Origin: Uranotaenia lowii
Taxonomy: Eukaryota > Arthropoda > Insecta > Diptera > Culicidae
Direction of reading: 5' to 3'
DNA: 64,000 nucleotides
NCBI RefSeq assembly: GCF_029784155.1
Contig: NC_073692.1
Location: forward strand, 324,410,406 to 324,474,405
Under the pieces are notes generated by a model. It was not told the DNA's origin. It made no database searches and was given only the letters and a program-made list of their open reading frames with translations. A program made the position numbers and the translations under genes. The first letter of the stretch is position 1. Each line of letters starts with the position of its first letter. Below, in pieces: positions 11,079 to 22,140 of the stretch.

Positions 11079-13584
11079 GGAATTTCTGTCTGTCTATCTG
11101 TTCCCTGTAGACTCGGAAACTACTGAACAGATTTACGTGAAACTTGGCAAGTGGAAAATGGGTATGATTATTGAAGACCACGGACTCCATACATCAGGGG
11201 ATGATAGAAAGGACAGGGGGCTTTCTTATCATTTTTCTAGCATAAATCCAGAACATTGCAAAGCAAAAAAAAAAAACAAATTTTATCAGTCAGGTTGTTT
11301 GCGTACGAATAATTTGAGACCTTTTTTTCAGGGCGGAGTTTAAAGAAACATATTAAAATCATCAGATCTTCAACACAAATATATAGATCAAGATTAAAAA
11401 AAAAATAGATTAAGTCAGGGGTGAGCAACCTTTTGAAGCCACGGGCCACTTTTAATTTCGTATTCTTTTGGCGGGCCGCAATCAAATCAAATTAAAGTAA
11501 TAATAAAAGTATGCAGAGCTTTACGTAATTTATTATAACTTCAAATTTATGACAAATACAAAACTGGAAAAGGATTAATAAAACGAATTCACATACCTAC
11601 TTGCATATTTTTTTTTAATTGAGGTATATAAACCAGCTAAAATTGAATAGGTTTGTCACTAAATCTTGATCATTTTTCAATAATTTAAATTCTTATAATC
11701 GATTTGAAAAGTTCAGAGAGTATCATTTTTCACACTTTCGTAAAAAATCATTTCATTGAGATGTTAAGCAAGGTTTCAAAATCATGAAAAACTCATAAAT
11801 TCACAGATTTTTCACCTGATTTTTCAATGTTACAGTTCACATTTTTGATTCTAGAAATTTTTAACAGATCTCATAAATTGTATTAATTTAATTTTGATAT
11901 TTGGGATAGGCTTTCTTAGATTGAATCTTGAAAATCTTTTAACTTTTGTTATGTGGATAGCTAATTTTGTAGTAAAATCACTCAATTCAACCAATGTTGG
12001 CATGATTTGCATATGTAATTTATGAAAATAGCATCACACAAGACAACACAATTTACATTTATCCGAGGTGCAAGGAATCTCAGAACTAATTTTCACTTAT
12101 TCAGAGGCGCAGATCCCGAATATTCAGTTAGTTTTGTTTTCAGTTCTAGTTTTTGAGATAACCTTAAAAAATGGTAAAAAATAAACTATTCAATTTGGTT
12201 ACTTTTTTTTACAAAACTTTTTTTTTTTTAGGTTTATTTATGACACTTAACCACCTTTTTACAAAACTGTAACATACAAATACTATTCATACTATTCTAT
12301 GATCAGCTTTCTCAAAACCCGCTAATAATTTTAAATTCTGAGAAAAAAGTTATGGATGTTTTCTCTCTATTATTTTTGTTGTAAACCTAAAAACCTTGTA
12401 AATTTTGACAAAATTTTAAAGAAAAGTTAAACTTAATTGAATCATCTTTGATATTTTTAAAACCGTGAGTCAAATAATTTCGCATTCTTCAACAAAATTG
12501 TTGAATAAATTAAAATATTGAAAATCCAATTTTCAATAATTTTCTTCAATGATGTCAGGAGAAGTAATAAGCTTATTTTTTGGAATTTCTATAAATTGTA
12601 AAATTCAATTTTTTGAAAACGTTGTATCTTTGATTCAAGAAAATTTTCACAATTGATTAAAAATCAGCTTTTCGTTTTATGTAGGTTTATTGGTTTATCA
12701 GTTATGAAATATCGATTTTACCCAAAACTGATCAATTTGAAAATTTCCACACATCATATCACAGAAACTAGAAGTGATACACGAAATCTGTGAAATGTTT
12801 TGAATTCAGGACGCCAAAATCATACAAAATCAGTTATTGAAACATAAGCACCAGAAATGCTGTTCCCCTGTGTATTCGTTAAAAACTTTATGGGTTGAAA
12901 CACAGGATTAATAATATTGTTTTCGTCAAGAAATAAGAACTTGTCGCTGAATTATGTCGACAAGAAATCTATAATCGTTCACCCAGTCTTTATTACAAAA
13001 CTTTTCTTTTTTCCGTCATTAATTAAGAATAAAACTATTTCACTTAATCATACAATTCTAACTTTGCTTGAAACTAAAAATAATGACTTAACTATTTAAC
13101 TCCTAAATTACGTTTTTCCCATTTAAAATATGCATCTATTCCTTTAACATAACTCAACTAAATACTTTAATCCTACAAAAATGACAACAATCTGGATGAT
13201 TATGGGATAAATGCAACTGCAAACAAGTGACGTGCATATCAAGTTATTGATAAATCTTTTTTTTTTTTTGGTTTAGTAAGGACTGCTTTATAATAATAAA
13301 AAAATCGTGACATTAATTCAATTTGAGATTAGCTTCGCGGGCCGCACAAACATGTCTCGAGGGCCGCATGCGGCCCGCGGGCCGCGGGTTGCTCATCCCT
13401 GGATTAAGTCATCTTTGCATTTCAATTCGAAACTCCAGCTGGAACTTTAATTTTATAGCTGTTGATTTTGAATTATGTTATAATTTGATTTTATATAATG
13501 CCAAAAAAAACAATAAAATTTGATTAATTTTTGAAAATATCATTTATTTTTTAAAGGTGTAGCAAAGCACACCGGGTCAGCTAG
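11079..13584 (+). mobile_element. Short non-autonomous Helitron split by a hAT-type element
   Basis: The 5' part has the TTTCTGTCTGTC run and AGACTCGGAAACTACTGAAC, as in the complete copy. The 3' end has the GGTGT/ACACC hairpin (13556-13573) followed by GGGTCAGCTAG, ending at 13584 and followed by T. Without the 1,986-bp insertion and its duplication, only about 510 bp of Helitron remains. It keeps the first and last internal units, whereas the complete copy has about eleven. The first roughly 20 bases do not match the complete copy. Confidence 0.8.
11416..13401. mobile_element. hAT-type non-autonomous element, 8-bp TSD GATTAAGT
   Basis: It starts CAGGGGTGAGCAACC and ends with the inverse of CAGGGATGAGCAACC, followed inward by GGGCCAC / GGGCCGC-rich subterminal sequence. 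GATTAAGT is duplicated exactly at 11408-11415 and 13402-13409. CAGGGGTG-type ends and the 8-bp duplication are typical of hAT. The 1,986-bp interior is AT-rich with no transposase frame. Fragments resembling its interior (around 12690-12870) occur near 19088-19210 and 43505-43660. Confidence 0.9.
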
Positions 13585-15388
13585 TCTTAAAATAAAAGCC
13601 AATCTTCTTGTTATAAATATTTTTTACTTTTCTATGCAACACACACGTTTTTGAATCTACTCATTTATTTTTTTTAAAGTCACCACACTCTGGCATCTTA
13701 AACTTTTCACATCATGTAAGCCAGGCCCGTGCGAAGGACCCATCCATGGGGGGGGTTTTCGAAATTCAAATTTAGCCAAAAATGATAACAATACCAAAAA
13801 AAAACAATAAATAAGGAAATTGATTTTTAAACCATTTTCGTACTGATTATTATTACACAAACTCAACAATAGTGAACTTTACTGATAAAATTAATCAAAG
13901 TTCTCAAAACAACTTAAAATGACTGTTTTAAATCAATGCTTTCTCCGGTAAGTCATTGTTTAATTATTCAAAATGATGTTTCTAATGCTGAAATAGAAAT
14001 TAGCTTGAAGATAAATTGTAAGCAGTCCTGTTTTCAAATTTAAAACCAAAGCTTTGGACATAAATGGATTCCTATGAATTAATATTAAATAGAATACATA
14101 AAATATATTATCAAATTAAAAAAAAAAACCTGAACTCACAAATAAATGTAAGAGCGATTAAAAATTGCTAGAAAAAAGATAATGATTGTTATAATAATTC
14201 ACCTAATTTTACATTTCTTTTCTTAGTTTTCAATTGAAGAATTGATTAAATAAAAAATATAATATCTTTAATTTATAAAAATCATGATTTAAAGTGTGAA
14301 GTCTCTATTAGGAAAAAAGTTTATTTTGAAGTAAGAAGAATTTATTCAATAGTTGATAATTAAACTTTATTTGATAATAAGAAGAAAATATTTAATTATA
14401 TTTCAAGAGTTCAAGTGATCAAAGTCACAGATAAAACCTTTTTTTTTATTTAAATTCTTTCAGTTATAAAAATAAAAGGCTAAAAAAGTTAGGAAGTTCA
14501 AAACAATAACTTTATGTATTAATAACACATCAAGTTCAATTACACTGGCAAATTACAGATTCGTAAGTGACCAATGAGGAACTAAAATAAAAAGCAATAA
14601 AAATCCAAGTTTTGTTGTAAAAATTTAAAGCACAAAGATCATAAATATTAAGTTAACAATGCGTTTTACAATTTAACTTTTAAGTTGCTCCTTTGAATCA
14701 TTTTTCGAACTTTCTAAAGATTAATTGAAAATCATGATCGATTAAAATGCATGATTTTATACGATGAAAATAAATAAAACGTTTATAAATTTTCAATCGG
14801 AGGTTTTAAAGTTAAAAATTTCAAGCACTGAATATTTGTCGCTTTCAATTGAATTATTTGGTCCTAAAAAAGAAAATGGTAGAAACTAAGGTAAATATTT
14901 AGATTTATAAGCTTCCAAGATTAAGTTTTCAGAACTTAAAATTCAGAATAAAAAAACCAAACGTATTAAAATATTTCAATAAATTTTTAAAATAAGATTT
15001 TAAAATTCGATAAATTTATATGAAAATTAAAACAAAATACGAAGATAAAAAAGATAAGTTTTTGAACATTTTAGAAAGATTTTTTTTTTCAAAAAACTCG
15101 TCTAACCAGTTTAAAATCTTATTAATAGAACTGCAAATTGGTGCCTAAGATTGAATTATTTATTTGGTAGAATTAAGCGTCCAGAGCTCGAACAAATTTT
15201 GACTATCACCTTGCGTTTGGTGTTTATAAGCTTAATTATGTATCAGTTTTAAGTGACATCAATCATTGATAACTGATGAAATAACAAATCTACGTTGAGG
15301 AAAAAAAAGATTTTGTTATTTAATTCAATTAAGAATTAATATTTCAAAGATGATAATGCAAGATAAAAAAAATTTAAATTCCACAGTT

Positions 15389-16765
15389 TTTTTTTTAATA
15401 TTATTTATTTATTTACTATTGATAGATCCTAGGCTTCAGCCTTTTATCTTTAATGGTGTTTACAATATATTTATGGAAAAACTAACTTAAGTCTATTTTT
15501 GATTTGTTCTCTGGACATATTCAGTTTTATAACGTTAGCATGTGCATTGTAGAGCGCCATCATTCTGTATATTGGTTCATTGCAAGCATAGTTTTGAATT
15601 CGGTTAGGGAACTGGAACGGTCGTATGCTGCGTAGACTGCTACGTCCTTCGTTAGGAGAAATCTGTGACATCAAATACGGTGAAAAATATTTTCCACATG
15701 TCAAATCCTTTAAAAACAACATGTCGATTGATTTTCTGCGATTTTCTAGTGATTCCAAGCCAACCAGCATACACAAAGCTCGATATCCTGGCATATCTTC
15801 TTGCCAGCCAAGGTTTCTCAAGGCGTACCTTAGAAATCGTTTTTGAACTCTTTCGATTCTATTCTTATGAACATTGTAGTATGGCTGCCACATAATACTG
15901 GCATATTCGATAGTGGTTCGGATAAGTCCAATATAAATCGAGACGATAGTATAAGGATTGTCCAACTCGTGACAAATCCTGCTAACCATACCGTACATGG
16001 AATTGGCTTTGGCAACGACTTGTTCGATATGTTTCGAAAAACTAAGTTTTGCATTCAACTCTACGCCTAGATCTTTCACTGAGAATTTTCTTGCTACGGA
16101 ACAGTTGTTATCAAGACAATAATCGTGCACTATGTTGCTCATCTTCCTTGAAAAGGTGATCACGCTGCATTTCGAGGCATTCATTTTCAAACCAAAATGG
16201 CTGCAATACTCAGAAAATTTGTTAAGCGCATTCTGTAGAACCATACAATCCTTGGGATACCGAACAGGAAGGAACATTTTCAAATCATCCGCGTAGATCA
16301 GCACAAACACGTCACGCAGCACTTCGGGGAACTCGTTCATTACAGTTATAAAAAGTAGGGGTCCCAAGTGACTCCCTTGAGGTACGCCGCTGTTGACCAG
16401 GAATACGCTGGATCTCGCGTTCCCATGTTTTACAAACTGAACTCTTTCCATCAGGTACGAACGTATCCATTGTAGACTAACACCGGTGATTCCATTTTTG
16501 CGCAGCACTGACAGAAGAGCTTTAATATTGATAACGTCAAAAGTTTTAGACATGTCTGTATATATGACATCAACTTGCGAACCCTGCGTCATCCATTGAG
16601 AAGTTCGGGAAACAAATTCTGCTAAATTCGTCACAGTAGATCGCTTTTTTAAAAATCCATGCTGAACATCTGCCATTTTTCTTTCTAGCCATGGGTACAT
16701 CTGGTCATAAATTATGCTCTCGAACATTTTTGGTATGGCAGAAAATATTAAAGGATATCAATAAT
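15389..16765 (-). mobile_element. 5'-truncated non-LTR retrotransposon
   Basis: Only the reverse transcriptase region and the 3' untranslated region remain. On the minus strand the ORF stops at 15471 and is followed by a short 3' region ending in TAAATAAATAAATAAT and an A-run. Upstream of the ORF's first Met, in-frame codons still give a Y-P-L-I-F-S-A-I-P-K segment, which resembles the start of the RT domain. Homology then stops near 16765. No endonuclease domain is present. 5' truncation is normal for target-primed reverse transcription. Confidence 0.85.
15471..16727 (-). CDS. Reverse transcriptase domain of a non-LTR retrotransposon
   Basis: A 418-residue open frame encodes most of an RT domain that copies element RNA into DNA at the target site. 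Visible motifs are QHGF (22-25); the motif A region YTDMSKTFD (56-64) with catalytic Asp58; GVPQGSHLGPLLF (114-126); YADD (145-148), the catalytic pair; and KDLGV (218-222). A thumb/C-terminal segment rich in Arg and aromatic residues (around 270-305, ending in a QKRFLRYAL motif) follows. The fingers and all of the endonuclease are missing, so it cannot mobilise itself. The frame is free of stops, suggesting a fairly recent insertion. The style fits the Jockey/CR1 group; I do not assign a clade. The Met start is simply the first ATG, as the domain continues upstream. Confidence 0.9.
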   Translation of the reverse strand: MFESIIYDQMYPWLERKMADVQHGFLKKRSTVTNLAEFVSRTSQWMTQGSQVDVIYTDMSKTFDVINIKALLSVLRKNGITGVSLQWIRSYLMERVQFVKHGNARSSVFLVNSGVPQGSHLGPLLFITVMNEFPEVLRDVFVLIYADDLKMFLPVRYPKDCMVLQNALNKFSEYCSHFGLKMNASKCSVITFSRKMSNIVHDYCLDNNCSVARKFSVKDLGVELNAKLSFSKHIEQVVAKANSMYGMVSRICHELDNPYTIVSIYIGLIRTTIEYASIMWQPYYNVHKNRIERVQKRFLRYALRNLGWQEDMPGYRALCMLVGLESLENRRKSIDMLFLKDLTCGKYFSPYLMSQISPNEGRSSLRSIRPFQFPNRIQNYACNEPIYRMMALYNAHANVIKLNMSREQIKNRLKLVFP

Positions 16766-17809
16766 ACCCTTTATAAAAAGTATTTCAGATACAACTGAAT
16801 TAAGTTTAAAAAAATTTGATCCATTTAACAAAATTGTTCAAACTTGCAATACGATTCTATTTTTGCTTTAAAACAGTTAAAATTTAACTTGGAAAAGTAA
16901 ACAAATAGATAACCTCTATAACTTTTTAAGCAGAACTCAAAATAACTTGAAGTCTTGATTTAATACCTTTTTTTAATATTTGTTTTGTTTTAAAGTTTTG
17001 TCAAAAAAATGCAGAAATTTCTTAAATGATTGTAAAATATTTTTAAAAGTTAATTAAACAACAAAAACTGATAGAAAAGTTCCATACTTAGATCAAGGGC
17101 ACCTAAATTAATCAATATCAGCTTTTAAATTTTTGTGAATTTTGTGGCCATGTGCTATTTCTCAAAACGTTTTTGAGTGTGATGTTAAGCATTTAGAAGA
17201 ACAAGAAACACATAATAATATTGAGAATGGAATTGATTTCTTGAAGAATATTTCATATTAGCACGATTTTTTGTAAATCAAAATTTTTAGTAATAAAGTA
17301 GAGGATACTAGGTTCAATATTTTGGTTTGCTAATTCTGATGACCATCGTGGGTCATATGATTCATGGCTTCCAACTTGTTGGTGTAAAAATTAGTATTCG
17401 TATTAATTTTGAAGGTAATATGGTTGGTCTCCAATTCTGAATGTGTTTGGTTATACTTCTTCATAAAAACTCATTCTAAAGACGAGGTAGAGTTTTTGTA
17501 TGTCAAGATTTGAGTTTCAAAACAAAAGATTCTTTGAAATGCAAAAATTAGTTTCAATTTGTGAACGGCTTATATGTATGTAGTATTATGAAATAGAATG
17601 TCTCAAATCTAGAGTGATTTAGGACTAATTTCCGGGGCCGAGAAAAAATTTCTGACTTTTTTATTAACACTTATTGAACACCTTTTAAGATCAAGTAACT
17701 TTCCTTCACTACGTTGAAAATTTTACTAGGAAAAAATCTCCATGGGGGGGGGGGGTGTTAAACCCCTAACCCCTCCCCCCCTTCCCGTTCGCACGGCCTT
17801 GATGTAAGC

Positions 17810-20800
17810 TACTCTTCCGATGTACTGGAACTAAATCCGCTTCCAGAATCGAATATGCTACCGCAGCTTCTCGAAGACTTCAGGAAACCAATATATCTTC
17901 AGTGCTTTAAAGGATTCAGGTTTTATTTTGCTGTGTGGCCCGATGGAAAACAGATATTCAAATTCAAGAAATTCAAACAAATAAAAAAAACATTAACATC
18001 TCATTTTTAACCTCGGTTTCTACTCTGAAATCTCTTCATGAACGTTAAAAAATAAAACTAATCAAAAATGATGTTTTGAATTCTGTACAGGAAACAAATA
18101 ACATGATGCAAAAGAAAAATTTTAGAGGTTTTACGAGCCCTATAAGAAGATTTCAATTAAAATTGAAGTAAAAATTATTTTGAAAAGCTTTTCTGAAACT
18201 TTTTAGGGTGATTTGAATAAATTAGATATTTTTGCAGAATGCTATTCAAATATTGGGAAAAACAATAATACCGGCGATCATAAATCTTTAAAATAATTAA
18301 TTTTATTTATTTATATACAGGTTTATGTTGGTTTACATACAGGTATTCCGGCATCCGTGTATATACCTGAACAGCTGGCAACTGATTAAACATTCTTATT
18401 ATAAAGTTAGTTATAAGAGGATAGTCATGGAAAAAAAAATGTTGAGCTAAGCAGATGATCGTACCATTCATAGGAATCTCAATGAAATGTTATTAAAATG
18501 AATGCCGCGACCGTTAAAACGGTTCCATGCAAGTTTTATTCAGAAGGGTTTTTGGAAGTGAGTCTTTGCCCATATGAACTGTACAAATTGGTCGGTTCCG
18601 GAATCCGTAAAATCAAAATGATGAGATTTTAACTTGCGACATATGAATTTCAAATTCTTGATCTGTACATGATGGGAATTGATATGAGAAGTGGTTTGGG
18701 GACTTGGGGAAAGAGTCAAATCAAAGTACTGGCAACTATTTCTAGGAAGAGGCCATCCACACACCACGTAAAAAACTTAGATTGGGGTGAAGTTTGTAAA
18801 TTTTCAAGCCTTTTCACGGAGAGGGGGTAGAGGGTTTAAGTCATGTCCACGTGGACATTCTCGTACGGTAAATAAACATGATTATGTATTGTTAACATCC
18901 TTAAAACCGTTGAATTTTTCTAAAAAAATAAACTTATTTAAAAAATATATTTAAAAAATAAAAAGTTCAAGTCAATATAAAAAAAAATCTCGAAGAACAA
19001 AGTCGAAAGCAATGCTCAATTATTTCAATTATTCTAACACACAATATGTCAGTTCAAGCCATGTGAATTCTATTAATTCAAAATTTTCACTAACCATATT
19101 ACTGAAACAAGAGCTGATAGAGGAATTCTGGTAAATGATTCGAATTCAGAACGCAAAAATTTACCAAAAACAGTTATTAAATCATGAGCACCAAAAGTTC
19201 CCTAGTGTAATGCAGCTGATAAAAAGCATACTATTTATCCCATCATGAACAGATCAAGAGCTTCTTTTAATATGTCGCAAGTTGAAATCAGTTCATTTTA
19301 ATTTTTCGGATTCCTTAACCGATCAGATTGGCCGTGGCCAATGAACTTCATGACCGTCAAAATCATGATTTTTTTTCTATTTTTCCACGGCATTCACGGG
19401 ATATAAAATTCAAAAAAGTCATTCCGACAGTCAGAGGACCAACAGAATCTTCGAATATTCCTAGTCAAAATTGTTATCGAGATGAATAAATCGATGACAT
19501 TTTTCTAAGCGACTGTCATGGCAAAACTAAATAACATTTTCTCCAGTCCGTCAATGTCCATGAGATCTCTTCGAATGTCATTGGAAATTTTATGTAAATG
19601 TTACGTTCCCGACTGTCTTTTGGATGACATTCGCATCACTGCTCTAGGAAAAAGACATATGAATAAACGGCACCATAAGACGTTCATAAGTTGAAACTGG
19701 TTTTTAATTATGAATTTCCAACAAGCTTCCTCGTTTTAAAATTTGTTTTTTTTTTAAGAATTATTACAAAACTAGCTTAGAGTTTAAAAGCCAACCATTT
19801 TCATTCCAAACGAACATGCATTCATCGAAATCTCTACTTATTTAACACATCCACTAACTGGTAGCCATGTAACAGATTTTACACTCACGATAGTCAACAG
19901 AAGCAAAATCTTAAACTTAGTATTTACTTCCTTTATTACTTATCACTTTAATAATGAAACACAACCCTTAGAGCCATTACAAAATTAATGCTTCTATGTG
20001 TATCATATATTCCAACCTCAATTTTATTTTGTGTTTCTTGGTTTTCTTGGACTTCTAAATGGTAAAGTTCATATTCAAAAGGAAGGTTTTTGAAAAATTA
20101 CGCAAGGCCAAAAAGTTAATTTTTTTTTCAAAGTTCAAAGAATTACAGAGCTTGAACTGATTGATTTGAGTGCAATTTGTTTTTTTACCTTGCTTTTTTT
20201 TAGTTTTGGAGAGTTAGTTTAAACTATTTAAGAAATAACTGTTCCATTTTGACCAAACTGTTTAACAAAATTTCGTAAATAAAGGTTGTTGAATCTCAAC
20301 AGAAATGGTCACTGTGAGATGAACGCAACGTTAGCCCCCTTGTATTGTTTTCTATGTTGTGATCTGCTGAGTGTTGTCAGTTCATAGTTTTAGGAGTTTT
20401 TTGTATTCTAATTTTAAGCGGGAAAAACTGATATTTTAAGCGAATACACAATAAATTATCCTCTTTATTTCAAGGTGTTAACGCAAGAACACGTCTTTTT
20501 GTCCATCCGCATTGGTCTGCCACAAAAAAGGTTATAAATAAATGATGACCGTATACTGCAAGTAATTTTGACTTCTGCGAAAAAAAGTTAAAGAAATTTT
20601 TGATTTGTTCACTTTTATCCATTCTTTAAAAAAACAGGAATTTAAACGGATTTTTAAACTTTACTAAATTTTGGATATTATTTAGGAAAAAGTCAAATCG
20701 TTTTGCAGTCTTTCACGAATTAGTCTAATGAAATATATTTAAATTAAAAACTTACTTTTATAATGTCAGAAATACTTGTAATTATTCATCTGTTCAAGTT

Positions 20801-21420
20801 TCTAGACATTGTAGAATCAAACAATTTTTGGTCATTTTATCTTAAAAATAGAAGTATCCAGGCAAAAGCTTATTATTTGATAAAGTTGAGGAATTCAGAA
20901 AAAGTTTTTGTCTTTGACAGCGGTAAAATATTCTGAGATTGAATTTTTGAAACTATTAAACCCGTGTTAAAGTTTTTTAACGTTTCATTTATTATCATAA
21001 TTTTAAATCTCCTTGTTTGAATCGAACATGATCTTTTAATCATTCTATTAAAAGTTCAAAAAATTATTGTAAGTTGCAACTTTAAAGCTAAATTTAAATT
21101 CGCATTGTATACTAAATAGGTATTTGCCTTGAGCTTTAGTTATGTACAACTAAACTTTTATTTCATTATTTTTATTGTTGAAAGTTTTTCATTTTGCGTT
21201 GACTAGTTTCACTGGCGTGGAATTGCGGTATATTGATGTTACGCTGGATATGTTGGTATATGTTTGTGTACCACTAGCCCAAGGAAATTTTCTTCACTCT
21301 TTGCTCAAATCAGAATAACCAAATTTTTTTAAACGTTACAAACTTTCCAGATACGATATTTTTCTCACAATTCAAAGCTCAGTCTGCATCAAGCTCAAGA
21401 AGCTTTTAACCAGAAATAAT
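17810..21420. other. AT-rich non-coding DNA with a possible element fragment
   Basis: No gene can be supported. About 19088-19210 resembles the interior of the hAT-type element at 11416-13401: GAATTCAG-ACGC-AAAAT, CAGTTATT-AA and AGCACCA-AA occur in order. A stretch around 18755-18870 (ATCCACACACCACGT, a G-rich run, then the palindrome GTCCACGTGGAC) looks like part of a dispersed repeat, but it has no second copy here. The remainder shows nothing recognisable. Confidence 0.4.
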
Positions 21421-22140
21421 ATCCCGGTTTCCACTGTCAAATTACATCTGCCAGAAAATCCGGGGCAATGTCTTACAGAGAAAATTGATCTGCAGCTCCA
21501 AAGCTGCTGCTCAAGATGTTCCGGCCTGGCCTGGCACTTGCTGAGCAAATTCTGTCACATCACTGAGCACTTCGCAAGAATAAGTACTTGGAGCTATTCA
21601 CTTATTTCCCCGGAACCATGACCCGGGTATTTGATTCCGGTCCAAAACGCCATCGCCCGGCTCGTGTCGATTGCATGGCTGGACGATCATTTCTCTCCAG
21701 TCATCGCTAAATTTGTTCACAGACAGATGAAAAATCGAATAATAATTTTCCGAGCTTCCAGTTGGGTGAGCAATTTTCCATGGCCTTTCTCGTGGTGTGG
21801 CAGTGACGCAGCTCCTGAAGGGTATGGCAAAAGGGATTAAAAATTGGTTCCCGCCATTCACATCTCTTCTTCGAGTTTTTCGGCAGACTTCCGTTTCGGG
21901 ATGTGATGGCTGAGGAAGAAAGCGGATTGATCCTGCTTGTTCACTGAACCGCCCTGGCTCTAATGGCGGCAGATTCCCGGTAACAGTAACACAATGGAGA
22001 ATTATGAAAATTTTCCCATCAATTAAGATAAATGAGCACAAAAATTGGCACGATGGGAGCCATGTGGTAGATTTCCCGGGGTAAGAGTTTTCCGGTGAAG
22101 GGTAGGGCACATCTTCGAAGATGGATCCCTTGGCGCGATG
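21421..22140. other. GC-balanced island, probably host single-copy DNA
   Basis: Compared with its surroundings this segment has balanced base composition and few homopolymers. A 170-codon frame on the minus strand (21598-22110) overlaps a frame on the other strand and shows no domain. It may be intergenic or intronic host DNA that has escaped transposon insertion. No function is assigned. Confidence 0.3.

Larger units (their letters stand above)
13722..17801. mobile_element. hAT-type element, 8-bp TSD ATGTAAGC, containing a retrotransposon
   Basis: ATGTAAGC is duplicated exactly at 13714-13721 and 17802-17809. The left end is CAGGCCCGTGCGAAGG and the right end inverted is CAAGGCCGTGCGAACG (13 of 16 identical). 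A G-run preceded by CCATG lies close inside each end: about 13748-13756 on the left, and 17743-17756 plus a C-run on the right. No transposase is visible. A 5'-truncated non-LTR retrotransposon is nested at about 15389-16765. The rest of the interior is AT-rich and uninformative. Confidence 0.85.

Noticed and set aside
21598..22110. 170-codon frame on the minus strand
   Set aside because: No domain, and an opposite-strand frame overlaps it. Probably chance in a GC-balanced segment.
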